Below, one piece after another: positions 44,857-52,864 of a DNA stretch of 55,863 nucleotides; positions within the stretch are counted from its first letter, which is position 1, and each line of letters begins with the position of its first letter. The position numbers were made by a program, and so were the translations under genes. The stretch comes from Fimenecus sp051881395 (lineage in GTDB: Bacteria > Bacillota > Clostridia > Oscillospirales > Acutalibacteraceae), in assembly GCA_051881395.1 (NCBI GenBank), contig JBJEPU010000074.1:1-55863 (forward strand). The letters are read 5' to 3'. The notes below the pieces were generated by a model. The model made no database searches. It saw only the letters and a program-made list of their open reading frames with translations, and was not told the origin of the DNA.

Positions 44857-46242
44857 TCATATTTCCGCAGGCACTGCAACTGCCTGCCGTTCGATTTTTC
44901 GCATCTTTCGGAATTCCTTGACAACCATCACACCCGAAAGCACCGCCGCCACGGTATCGGCAAGCGGGCCCGCATACATAGCGCCGTCTAATCCGAAGAA
45001 AATCGGCAACACAAGTAAAAGCGGCAACAGGAAAATCACCTGCCGCGTCAATGACAGCAAAATCCCCTTTTTCGCCTTGCCGATAGAGGTGAAGAAATTC
45101 GAGGAAATCGGCTGAATGGCATCTAAAAACAGCGCCATTAAAAACACGCGGATATACCGTTCGGCAAAGGCAAAATAGGTTTCGTCGCCCGTGCCGAACA
45201 GTCCGATAATCTGCCGCGGAAATACCTGAAACACAATGTAAAACGCCACGGCAATCCCCGTGCCGAACGCGAGCGCCAGCCGCAGGGTTTTGCGCACACG
45301 CGCATACTTCTGCGCCCCGTAATTATAGCCGACAATCGGCTGTAAGCCCTGCGAAATGCCGATGACGAACGAAAAGAAAATCATGGTAACCTTTGAAATA
45401 ATGCCCGAACACGCCAACGGGATTTCACTGCCGTACACCGACTGCGCGCCGTAATAGGTCATTGTATTGTTTAAGACGATTTGCACCACCATCATCGCCA
45501 ACTGATTAAAGCAATGCGAGGTGCCGAGCGAGGCAATTTTCAGGGCGTCTTGCAAATGCAAAACGAAATGCTTTTTCTGCAAGTGTACGCTTTGAAAACG
45601 GAACATATACGCCGCAACCATAACAGCAGACACCACTTGCCCGATGACGGTTGCCACGGCGGCACCCGCCATATCCATATGCAAACCGAAAATAAAAATC
45701 GGGTCTAAAACCGTATTGAGGATTGCGCCCGTGAGCGTACAGACCATAGAATACCGCGGGCTGCCATCGGCACGCACCAGCGCCGTGCCGCCCGTGGTAA
45801 AAATCAAAAACGGGAAGCCGTAGGCGGTAATCCCCGTATAGGTAAGCGCATAGGAGAGCACATCGTCCGTTGCGCCGAACGCACGCATCAGCGGGCGCAG
45901 AAAGATGAGCACAACCGCGCTGATAACCACACCCACAGCCGCCAAAAGCACCGAAGCATTGCCGACCGCCGTTGCCGCCTCGTCCTCTTTTTTTGCGCCG
46001 AGTTTTAAACTGAATGTTGCCGCGCCGCCCACGCCGAACAACAACGCCGACGCAACGCAAAGCGTAGACAGCGGAAACGCGACATTCGTCGCGGCGTTGC
46101 CGAGCATACCGACGCTTCGCCCGATAAAAAATTGGTCCACAATATTATAAAGCGCGCCGACGAGCATCGAAATCACACTCGGCACGGCATAACTGCGCAG
46201 GAGTTTGCCGATTTTTTCTTCCCCCAACGGATTTTTCGCCAT
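44857..46242 (-). CDS. MATE-family efflux transporter
   Basis: 461 residues from the ATG at 46242, with 12 membrane helices. LRSYAVPSVISMLVGALYN, VDQFFIGRSVGMLGNAATNV and the second-half GISQGLQPIVGYNYGA block identify a NorM/DinF-like MATE exporter, which pumps cationic drugs or metabolites with sodium or protons. GGAGG lies upstream. A terminator-like hairpin sits 20 bases before the start. The longer open frame upstream is in the promoter region and is discarded. Confidence 0.93.
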   Translation of the reverse strand: MAKNPLGEEKIGKLLRSYAVPSVISMLVGALYNIVDQFFIGRSVGMLGNAATNVAFPLSTLCVASALLFGVGGAATFSLKLGAKKEDEAATAVGNASVLLAAVGVVISAVVLIFLRPLMRAFGATDDVLSYALTYTGITAYGFPFLIFTTGGTALVRADGSPRYSMVCTLTGAILNTVLDPIFIFGLHMDMAGAAVATVIGQVVSAVMVAAYMFRFQSVHLQKKHFVLHLQDALKIASLGTSHCFNQLAMMVVQIVLNNTMTYYGAQSVYGSEIPLACSGIISKVTMIFFSFVIGISQGLQPIVGYNYGAQKYARVRKTLRLALAFGTGIAVAFYIVFQVFPRQIIGLFGTGDETYFAFAERYIRVFLMALFLDAIQPISSNFFTSIGKAKKGILLSLTRQVIFLLPLLLVLPIFFGLDGAMYAGPLADTVAAVLSGVMVVKEFRKMRKIERQAVAVPAEI

Positions 46243-46261
46243 ACTTTTGCTATCCTCCAAC

Positions 46262-46285
46262 AAAAAAACCGCCGAAAAGCGGTTT
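46262..46285 (-). terminator. Terminator-like hairpin in the MATE gene leader
   Basis: AAACCGC / GCGGTTT, 7-bp stem with a 6-base loop, followed on the minus strand by seven T. It lies between the MATE promoter and its ribosome site, so it would act as an attenuator. Confidence 0.6.
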
Positions 46286-46311
46286 GCAAATTCCCGAAAT
46301 TGAATTATAAT
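46283..46311 (+). promoter_or_regulatory. Possible promoter of the sirtuin gene
   Basis: TTTGCA (46283-46288), 17-bp spacer, TATAAT (46306-46311). The leader would be about 100 bases. Confidence 0.55.
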
Positions 46312-46323
46312 GAAACTATATTG

Positions 46324-46352
46324 AGTATACGCAAAATTCGACGAAAAATCAA
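46324..46352 (-). promoter_or_regulatory. Possible promoter of the MATE gene
   Basis: TTGATT (46347-46352), 17-bp spacer, TATACT (46324-46329) on the minus strand, diverging from the sirtuin promoter. Confidence 0.55.
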
Positions 46353-46421
46353 GGCGCAAAATGCCGAAAAATCTGCAAAAGCCGTAGCATTTTTGGGCAC
46401 AACGCAAAGGAGACTTTGTAA

Positions 46422-47162
46422 ATGGACGAGAAGATTTTGAAACTACACGAAATTTTAAAAAACAGCCGTGACATTTGCGTGTTTACGGGCGCGGGCATCA
46501 GCTGTCCGTCGGGCATACCCGATTTTCGCTCGGCAGACGGGCTTTACAACCAAAAAAGCGGCTTGAATATCCCGCCTGAGGAAATCATCAGCCACTCCTT
46601 TTTTACGGCGCATACGGATTTGTTTTATGATTTCTACAAATCCAAAATGCTCTATCCCGATGCCCTGCCCAACGCGGCGCACCGTTTTTTTGCGGACTTG
46701 GAACGGGAAGGCAAGACTGTGTCGGTCGTCACGCAAAACATTGACGGATTGCACACGGCGGCGGGCAGCAGCCGCGTGTATGAAATCCACGGGAGCGTAC
46801 TGCGCAACCACTGTATGCACTGCGGCGCATTTTACGGGGTGGACGCGATAGCGCAAAGCGACGGTGTGCCGCACTGCACAAAATGCGGCGGCATCATCAA
46901 GCCCGATGTGGTGCTGTATGAAGAACCGCTCGACGAAAAAACCGTGCGGGGTGCAGTAAACGCCATTTCGGCGGCGGATACCATGATCATTATCGGCACT
47001 TCTTTGGTGGTATACCCCGCCGCGTCGTATGTGCGGTATTTCGGCGGGGAAAACCTTGTCATTCTCAACAAAACCGCCACCGACTATGACCGCTTGGCAA
47101 ACCTTACGATTTATGACGATATTGTGCATATTGTAGAACAGGTAAAGGCAATTTATGCGTAG
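46422..47162 (+). CDS. cobB: NAD-dependent protein deacylase (sirtuin)
   Basis: 246 residues. FTGAGISCPSGIPDFRS (21-37) binds NAD, TQNIDGLH and the catalytic His in YEIHGSV follow, and two Cys pairs (CMHC and CTKC) make the zinc ribbon. VVLYEEPLD and IIGTSLVVYPAASY complete the Sir2 core. It removes acetyl or other acyl groups from lysines, giving nicotinamide and O-acyl-ADP-ribose. AAAGGAG lies 9 bases before the ATG. No macrodomain or lipoate-ligase gene is adjacent, so it is not a SirTM-type operon. Confidence 0.95.
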   Translation: MDEKILKLHEILKNSRDICVFTGAGISCPSGIPDFRSADGLYNQKSGLNIPPEEIISHSFFTAHTDLFYDFYKSKMLYPDALPNAAHRFFADLEREGKTVSVVTQNIDGLHTAAGSSRVYEIHGSVLRNHCMHCGAFYGVDAIAQSDGVPHCTKCGGIIKPDVVLYEEPLDEKTVRGAVNAISAADTMIIIGTSLVVYPAASYVRYFGGENLVILNKTATDYDRLANLTIYDDIVHIVEQVKAIYA

Positions 47163-47196
47163 GGGCGGGTAACCTCGCCCGCTTGCGACATTTGTT

Positions 47197-47283
47197 GTCA
47201 TTCTGAGCCGTTAGGCGAAGAATCTCTTTTTGCAAAGTCTTCCCTTTGCGCTGTTTGAGATTCTTCACTTCGTTCAGAATGAC
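47197..47283. repeat. Dispersed palindromic repeat, copy 2
   Basis: An 87-bp imperfect palindrome beginning GTCATTCTGAGC and ending TTCAGAATGAC, with GAAGAATCTC on the left arm and GAGATTCTTC on the right. It shares its outer arms with the copy at 361-440 while the centre differs. It lies between the sirtuin stop and the convergent HTH gene. The remaining bases up to 47373 hold a short weak hairpin (GTTCGG / CCGAAC) and no gene. Confidence 0.88.
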
Positions 47284-47373
47284 ATATTTTTATTTTGTTA
47301 TAAATGCACGGCATAACGGTTCGGTGCTTTCTGCCGAACGATAGATTGCAGGTGTGAGGGCAAGCCCTTGCTT

Positions 47374-48156
47374 TTACAAAAGCAGTTTTACGATTTCGCT
47401 TGCCCACGAAAAATAGGTCGGCACCGTTGTGTCCAACAACGCTTTTACCGTTTGCACCTCCTGTGCAGTCAGCGCGCCGATTTTCTGAAACACATCTCCC
47501 GTTGCCTGCGTATCGCCTATGGCAATCATCGCCCGCGCATAATCCCCGACCGCCGCATACCTGCCGATTGCAAACGCTCCGACAGACAGTTCCCCGAGCG
47601 CGACAGCACCGACAGACAAAATCCCAAAGCAGACGGCGCCGACAGCAAAGATACCGACGGCAAAACAGCCGACTGCCAAAGCGCCGAACGCACACAAGCC
47701 GTATGCAAGCCCGCCGAGAGACAAAAATCCGAACGAAAGCAAGCCGACACAAAGCACGCCTACGGAAACAACGCCCTGTGCTTGCAACCCGATTGCCACA
47801 ATCCCGCGGGCGTGCAACCCAATTGCCACCACGCCGTGCGCACGCTTGCCGATATGCCAAAGCGGCAAGCCCCACAGCGTCCGTTCGCTTTTGCGTTCAC
47901 GGAATTTGCGGCGCTTGAAAGTGTCTCCGCGGACGGGTTGTGGCGTTTCGTTTTGCTCCGTCGTATCTTTCAAAAGATAGTCCAGAGAGCAGTGAAACAG
48001 CTCGCTTAACTGTATCAGTTTTTCAGTTTCGGGATAGGCAATATCGCTTTCCCATTTGCTGACCGACTGTCGCGAAACACCGAGTATATCCGCCAGCTGT
48101 TCCTGTGTGTACTGATTTTCTTTGCGCAATTTGGATAGTTTGTCGCCCAAGGTCAT
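47374..48156 (-). CDS. XRE-type HTH protein with glycine-every-five solenoid tail
   Basis: 260 residues. Residues 1-62 are a XRE/Cro helix-turn-helix (KENQYTQEQLADILGVSRQS). A basic linker (80-93) follows. From 103 to 198 glycine occurs exactly every fifth residue, 20 times, with Ala, Ser or Cys three residues after nearly every one; the other positions are mainly Val, Leu, Ile and Phe. The last 45 residues are an ordinary helical end. The repeat resembles, but does not match, the canonical pentapeptide repeat, which has D/N-L. It could form a hydrophobic beta-solenoid or a membrane-bound array. GGAGG lies 7 bases before the ATG. Confidence 0.85.
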   Translation of the reverse strand: MTLGDKLSKLRKENQYTQEQLADILGVSRQSVSKWESDIAYPETEKLIQLSELFHCSLDYLLKDTTEQNETPQPVRGDTFKRRKFRERKSERTLWGLPLWHIGKRAHGVVAIGLHARGIVAIGLQAQGVVSVGVLCVGLLSFGFLSLGGLAYGLCAFGALAVGCFAVGIFAVGAVCFGILSVGAVALGELSVGAFAIGRYAAVGDYARAMIAIGDTQATGDVFQKIGALTAQEVQTVKALLDTTVPTYFSWASEIVKLLL

Positions 48157-48274
48157 ACGGTATCCTCCGCCCTATATAATCTGTTGACAAAAGCATACCC
48201 TTTTTTCTGCGATTTTGCAATCATTTTACGGTTTCTAAATGTAAACCGCAGGTTGCATTTTGCGCAAATCTTTC

Positions 48275-49195
48275 CTATTCCTTGCGCACGGCAAGACAAT
48301 AATTTACATTGTCAAACGCACGCAGAGGTGTTTCGGGGTTGGCACGGTTATGCAAAGCAAAATACTGCGCGGTAATTTCGTCAGGTGTCAAATGTTCATA
48401 CACGCGAAAGCCGCAGTCGGAAAGCAACCGTGTGAGCGTCGGCAGGCTGTATCCACCGTACATTCTCTCCCCTGCCGCGGATGCAAGCATTGCCTGCTTT
48501 TGCGCGCGAACGCCTGCCGTTTCGCCAAAGGCGTTTTCATCGGGATAGTCAAACACCAAACTGCTGCCCGCACAAAGCAACGCTCGAAGTGTGCGTAACA
48601 GGCGGACAAAATCCGCCGTCGGCAGATAATACACAAGCCCCAGCAAGCTGCAAAAGGTCGGCGTATCCTCGTCAAAATCGGGATGCTGTACGAGGAGTTG
48701 CTCCCACCCCGAAACGGTTAAATCCGCGGCAAGATACCGCACATTTTCGGGCGGGGTAATCCCGGCGCGTGCAAGGCGGGCTATTTTGTCTTGTACAGTT
48801 TTTACACGGTCAAGCTCAAAAATGCAAAGCTGTTCGGCAAATGTAGGCTGTCGATACGCAAAAGTATCATACCCCGCGCCCAAAAGCACATATTGCTTTG
48901 CGCCGATTTTTGCCGCAGTTCGGAGCGCGTGCTCCGAAAATACGGCGCGGCCGAGCACCGACGGGCAAAGATATTCCGTGGCAATCAAGCATAGCGCCTG
49001 TTCTTTTGTGCCCGAAAACTGCGGGGCAAAAAACGAAATACCGTTTGCCATATGCGCCCCGACGGTGCGATACTCTTCGTCTGACAGGAGCTTGCGCGAT
49101 ACATTGTCCTCCAACACCCGCACTGCGTACCGCTCGTTGTGCCACGCGCGGGCAAACAGGCTGACAAGTGCGGTCATACTTTCTTTTTTCTGCAT
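48275..49195 (-). CDS. SAM-dependent methyltransferase, leucine-carboxyl-methyltransferase-like
   Basis: 306 residues from the ATG at 49195 (GAGGTGA upstream). YVLLGAGYDTFAYR is the SAM-binding motif I of the LCM/PPM group, followed by CIFELDRVKTVQDK, YLAADLTVSGW and GLVYYLPTADFVRLL. Bacterial members include polyketide and small-molecule O-methyltransferases; the substrate is unknown. It reads in the same direction as the HTH gene, 118 bases downstream, but no shared promoter or function is evident. Confidence 0.85.
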   Translation of the reverse strand: MQKKESMTALVSLFARAWHNERYAVRVLEDNVSRKLLSDEEYRTVGAHMANGISFFAPQFSGTKEQALCLIATEYLCPSVLGRAVFSEHALRTAAKIGAKQYVLLGAGYDTFAYRQPTFAEQLCIFELDRVKTVQDKIARLARAGITPPENVRYLAADLTVSGWEQLLVQHPDFDEDTPTFCSLLGLVYYLPTADFVRLLRTLRALLCAGSSLVFDYPDENAFGETAGVRAQKQAMLASAAGERMYGGYSLPTLTRLLSDCGFRVYEHLTPDEITAQYFALHNRANPETPLRAFDNVNYCLAVRKE

Positions 49196-49302
49196 TGCAA
49201 TCACCTCACTATTCTCAATACCATATTTTTTGCGGCAGAACAAGACTTGATTTTTGCGGCGATTTGTGGTAATATACAGACAGAAAAAAGAAAAAAATTT
49301 TT

Positions 49303-49337
49303 AAAAGAGATGCCGTTTTTGTGTCGGCATCTCTTTT
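49303..49337. terminator. Terminator after the VWA gene
   Basis: AAAAGAGATGCCG / CGGCATCTCTTTT, a 13-bp perfect stem with a 9-base loop, with T-rich sequence on both strands. It lies 11 bases past the VWA stop on the minus strand. Confidence 0.88.
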
Positions 49338-49348
49338 TCGTGGGCGGA

Positions 49349-50017
49349 TTATTTCTTGCGGCGGGTTTGCATATCATTTTCAATCCGTGCTTTCCAATCG
49401 GCGGAAAGCGGCAAACTTGCCCGCATCATCAAGACGGTATCGCTGACCACATCGTAATTCAACTGCGTACCTGCACTGTCCGAACAATAGGTAACCGCGC
49501 GGTCGGCACCAATACCGAACTGTGATGCGGTTTCCACTGCGTCGATATTTGCGCCCAAGAACAAAAACTCCCACCCGTATTTTTCCTGTTCGTGCCGTAC
49601 CATCTGCTTAACGCGTTCTGCCGTATAGTGACGGCTCGCATTTTCAAAACCGTCCGTAATGATGACAAACAGGGTGTGCGCGGGTACATCCTCGGGGCGG
49701 GCGTATTTGTGAATGTTGCCGATATGGTGTATCGCGCTGCCGAGTGCGTCCAAAAGCGCGGTACAGCCGCCGACAAAATAGGTCTTGTCGGTCATCGGTT
49801 CCACACTTTGCAAATCGACGCGGTCATGCAAAACCTCTGCCGTATCTGCAAACAAAACCGTGGAAACATACACTTTCCCGTCCTCTTTTTTCTGTTTTTC
49901 CAGCATCGAATTAAACCCGCCGATGGTGTCTTGCTCCAAACCGTGCATCGAGCCGCTGCGGTCCAAGACGAATACCAATTCCGTTGTGTTGTTTTTTGCA
50001 TTTTCGTTGTTTTTCAT
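49349..50017 (-). CDS. Stand-alone von Willebrand A domain protein
   Basis: 222 residues, nearly all one VWA domain. The MIDAS metal site is D-x-S-x-S in VLDRSGSMHG (18-26), with a Thr in the middle block and ITDGFENASRHYT near 120-132. No signal peptide, membrane helix or partner AAA+ gene is seen, so it is a cytoplasmic VWA similar to those linked to tellurite/phage stress or metal-chelatase-like systems; the role is unknown. AGGAGG precedes the ATG. Confidence 0.87.
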   Translation of the reverse strand: MKNNENAKNNTTELVFVLDRSGSMHGLEQDTIGGFNSMLEKQKKEDGKVYVSTVLFADTAEVLHDRVDLQSVEPMTDKTYFVGGCTALLDALGSAIHHIGNIHKYARPEDVPAHTLFVIITDGFENASRHYTAERVKQMVRHEQEKYGWEFLFLGANIDAVETASQFGIGADRAVTYCSDSAGTQLNYDVVSDTVLMMRASLPLSADWKARIENDMQTRRKK

Positions 50018-50040
50018 TTTTATTTCCTCCTAAAAAATAA

Positions 50041-50080
50041 TACTGTGGCAGTCGGTGTGTTTCACCTGACAGCCACAGTA
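50041..50080 (-). terminator. Terminator after the three-domain acyl enzyme gene
   Basis: TACTGTGGC / GCCACAGTA outer arms and an inner AGTCGGTG / CACCTGAC pairing with one bulge form a 17-bp stem. On the minus strand it is followed by TTATTTTTT. It lies 46 bases past the stop at 50127 and ahead of the VWA ribosome site. Confidence 0.75.
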
Positions 50081-50126
50081 TAGTACTTTTAAAGCGGAAC
50101 CAGGTCGCTTGAAAAGCGACAAATGC

Positions 50127-52691
50127 TTATTCGGTTTGAAACGCCTTGTCCTGCAACGCCAAAATTGCGTCCTGCACCTCTTTTGTGAGCGTCGGCACAT
50201 CCTTGCCGTCGGGCAAAATCGCTTTTCCGAAATTCACATCGACTTTGAATTTTTTCATATGCTTCCAATCAAAAAAACGGAGCATTTTACGGTCGCGTGG
50301 CAAAATATCGTACGCACCTTTTACATACACGGGTACAATCGGCACGCCCGCATCAATTGCCAAAACACTCGCGCCGCTTTTCATTTCGCGAAATATGCCG
50401 TCCGCACTGCGCGTGCCCTCGGGGTGAATGACAACGCCCCAATGCTCGTGCAATTTGTCACAAAGGCTGTTCATGGTTTTCATATTGATGCCACTGCGGT
50501 CTACGGGCACCATACCCGCCGATTTAATCAATTTACGGCTGAACGGGTCATTGCGGAACAGTTCCTTTTTCGCCATACAGCAAAGTTTTTGGTACCGTGC
50601 TTTGGAAAAGGCCGAAGCAATATACAAATAGTCGATTTTGGAAACATGGTTCGCGCAAATAATAAATCCTGTATCCGTCGGCACATTCTCAAAATTGTGT
50701 ATCCGCAATTTATAGACAAACCGCGCCGCATTGCGGAAAAAGCAGTAGGCATAATAGTCGCTGTTCGTTTTTTCCTGCGGGTAATCAACATCCTCTTGCC
50801 CGATAACTTCGTTTTTCGTGCCTTTGTTTTGGAGCGCCGCCACAACATCGCGCACGGTCATTGCGTCATTATAATAGCTTTCAATGTTGATGTGGTAAAT
50901 ATCTTCCAGCTCCAACGCCAAATTGATAGAGCTTAACGAGTCAATCGACAGTTCCGAAAAGATTTTGGTGTCGGGGGTAATTTCCGCCACATCGGTATTT
51001 GCTACGCGCGCCACAATCTGCCGCACCGTTAAAAGCATATCGCTTTCGTCTGCTGCCGGCATCGGTAAAGGCTCGGCGGGCTGTTGGTCTGCCGTCAGTG
51101 CCTGCTGCTTTAACAAATAGCGTTTCGGCTTTTGCAAAGAAGTCCGCGGAATTTCGGCGACAAAATGGGTTTTCGCCACGCGCATATACTGTGTAAGCTG
51201 TGCGCTTTTCTCCCGCATGGCGGCAGTGATGGCATCCAGCCGTTCTTTGGCGGTGGTTTCGGGCACAATAAAGGCATGAATATCGTCATAATCTGCGCCC
51301 TCGTGCGGCACGCCGCAAATGACAAATTCCTTGACGCCGGGCAGGTCGGAATACTTCTCCTCGACATCGTCGGGCGTCATTTTTTTGCCGTTTGCAAGCA
51401 CAATATTCTCTTTGGAACGCCCCGTAATGCGCACATAGCCGTTTTCATCCTGCGAGCCGAGGTCGCCGGTCATAAACCAGCCGTCCTCGGTAAAGGCGGC
51501 TTTGGTCGCCTCTTCGTCACGGAAATAGCCCTTCATCATAAAGGGGGATTTTATCAGCAATTCGCCGCTGTCACTGATTTTCAAGGAAACCGCCGGATAC
51601 GGCTTGCCGCAGGAATCGGTTTGAATATCCTCGGGGCGGTTGCCGACGGTGGGAATGTTGGTCTCCGTCGCGCCGTAGGTAATGAGAATATTAAAGCCCG
51701 TGCCGTAATAAAAATCGGCAACCTCTTTGGAAAGCGGCGCACCCGCCGAGCAGAGAAATTGCAGACTGCCGCCGAAGCCCTCGTGAATGGATTTGAACAG
51801 TTTTTTGCCCAATAAACTGCCGTTTTTGCGGCGCAGTTTTAAGCAAATCGGGAAAAAGACCTTGAACATCACACGGGTGACGGCTTTGGAATTGATTTTA
51901 CGCAAAATCTGCGTCATAAACAGCTCGTACAGCTTCGGTACACCGGGCAACACCGTGGGGTGCACCTCCGAAAACGCACCGAGCACCGCCTCGGCGCTTA
52001 ACGACTCGATATAATGCACCTGTGCGCCCGAAAGGGCGGGACCCAATACCAAACAAATCAAACCGTAAATATGGCTGTTCGGTAACACCGACAAAAAGCG
52101 CTCCTCGCTGGTTAAATGCTGTTCACGAAGCGTCATTTGTGTGGTTTTTATGAGGCTTTCGTGGCAATGCATAATCCCTGCCGCCTTGCGCGTAGTGCCT
52201 GAGGAGAAAATGATGCAGGCGATGCTTTCGTCCTTATCGGGCGTTTCGGGCAAGTCCGACGAAACCGTCGTGCGATACCCCGCAAGCGGTGACGCGTCTA
52301 AAATATTGAATACGGGAAACAAAAAGGACGGGATTTCTTGGAATTTCGCCGCCGTTTTGGGCGAAAAAAACGCCGCGCGCACATCGGAACGAAGAATAAA
52401 CTCCGTGAGCTCCGCTGCCGCCATCGACGCGTCTATCAAAGCCGCTGTGCAATGCAATTTGCACGCAGCCAAAAATGCAATTGTCCATTCCGGGCAACTT
52501 TCCGAAACGAAAGCCACACGGTCGCCCGCCGTAACACCTGCCGCCGCCAAACTGTCGGCATACTTGTCCACCTGTGCGAACACCTCGCCGTAAGTATAGG
52601 CGCGGCGTTCGCCGTTGTCCATGGTCATGGACATGGCGCGGGCTGTGGGGCGGGATTGGTTGATTTCATAAACCGTTTCAAAAATATTCAT
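50127..52691 (-). CDS. Three-domain acyl-CoA/ACP synthetase, acyl carrier and PlsC-like acyltransferase
   Basis: 854 residues. Domain 1 (about 1-520) is an AMP-forming acyl ligase with IIFSSGTTRKAAG near 172, ITYGATETNIP and GWFMTGDLG. Domain 2 (about 550-630) is a carrier protein with the phosphopantetheine Ser in LSIDSLSSINL near 583. Domain 3 (about 645-854) is a PlsC-type acyltransferase with NHVSKIDYL near 684 and HPEGTRS near 755. Together they would activate a fatty acid, load it on the built-in carrier and pass it to an alcohol such as lysophospholipid. GGAG precedes the ATG. Confidence 0.93.
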   Translation of the reverse strand: MNIFETVYEINQSRPTARAMSMTMDNGERRAYTYGEVFAQVDKYADSLAAAGVTAGDRVAFVSESCPEWTIAFLAACKLHCTAALIDASMAAAELTEFILRSDVRAAFFSPKTAAKFQEIPSFLFPVFNILDASPLAGYRTTVSSDLPETPDKDESIACIIFSSGTTRKAAGIMHCHESLIKTTQMTLREQHLTSEERFLSVLPNSHIYGLICLVLGPALSGAQVHYIESLSAEAVLGAFSEVHPTVLPGVPKLYELFMTQILRKINSKAVTRVMFKVFFPICLKLRRKNGSLLGKKLFKSIHEGFGGSLQFLCSAGAPLSKEVADFYYGTGFNILITYGATETNIPTVGNRPEDIQTDSCGKPYPAVSLKISDSGELLIKSPFMMKGYFRDEEATKAAFTEDGWFMTGDLGSQDENGYVRITGRSKENIVLANGKKMTPDDVEEKYSDLPGVKEFVICGVPHEGADYDDIHAFIVPETTAKERLDAITAAMREKSAQLTQYMRVAKTHFVAEIPRTSLQKPKRYLLKQQALTADQQPAEPLPMPAADESDMLLTVRQIVARVANTDVAEITPDTKIFSELSIDSLSSINLALELEDIYHINIESYYNDAMTVRDVVAALQNKGTKNEVIGQEDVDYPQEKTNSDYYAYCFFRNAARFVYKLRIHNFENVPTDTGFIICANHVSKIDYLYIASAFSKARYQKLCCMAKKELFRNDPFSRKLIKSAGMVPVDRSGINMKTMNSLCDKLHEHWGVVIHPEGTRSADGIFREMKSGASVLAIDAGVPIVPVYVKGAYDILPRDRKMLRFFDWKHMKKFKVDVNFGKAILPDGKDVPTLTKEVQDAILALQDKAFQTE

Positions 52692-52747
52692 AGGTCGCTC
52701 CGATACACAAAATATACACGGTATAGGCTTTTATGCTATACACACAG

Positions 52748-52776
52748 AGTGTATCATAAAGCAAGGGAAATGTCAA
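52748..52776 (-). promoter_or_regulatory. Promoter of the three-domain acyl enzyme gene
   Basis: TTGACA (52771-52776), 17-bp spacer, TACACT (52748-52753) on the minus strand. The leader of about 50 bases holds an imperfect inverted repeat (GTATAG...CTATAC, 52724-52741), which could be an operator. Confidence 0.85.
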
Positions 52777-52864
52777 ACATTTCGACTGTTTTCACAACAT
52801 TTTCACCAAAAATAGACCGACAAGTTTCCTTTTCCCTGCTTTTTGTTTGTAAAGTTTTATGGCT

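Noticed and set aside
46455..47201. A 248-codon minus-strand open frame opposite the sirtuin gene.
   Set aside because: The sirtuin on the plus strand has all catalytic motifs; the antisense frame does not have any recognisable domain.
47198..47875. A 225-codon minus-strand frame overlapping the HTH gene in another frame.
   Set aside because: It is rich in Arg and Cys, runs through the palindromic repeat and owes its length to the glycine-rich repeat coding sequence.
47374..48156. The solenoid tail as a standard pentapeptide-repeat (Qnr/MfpA type) protein.
   Set aside because: The canonical repeat has D/N followed by L/F; here the fixed residue is Gly with Ala/Ser three later and no acidic or polar core.
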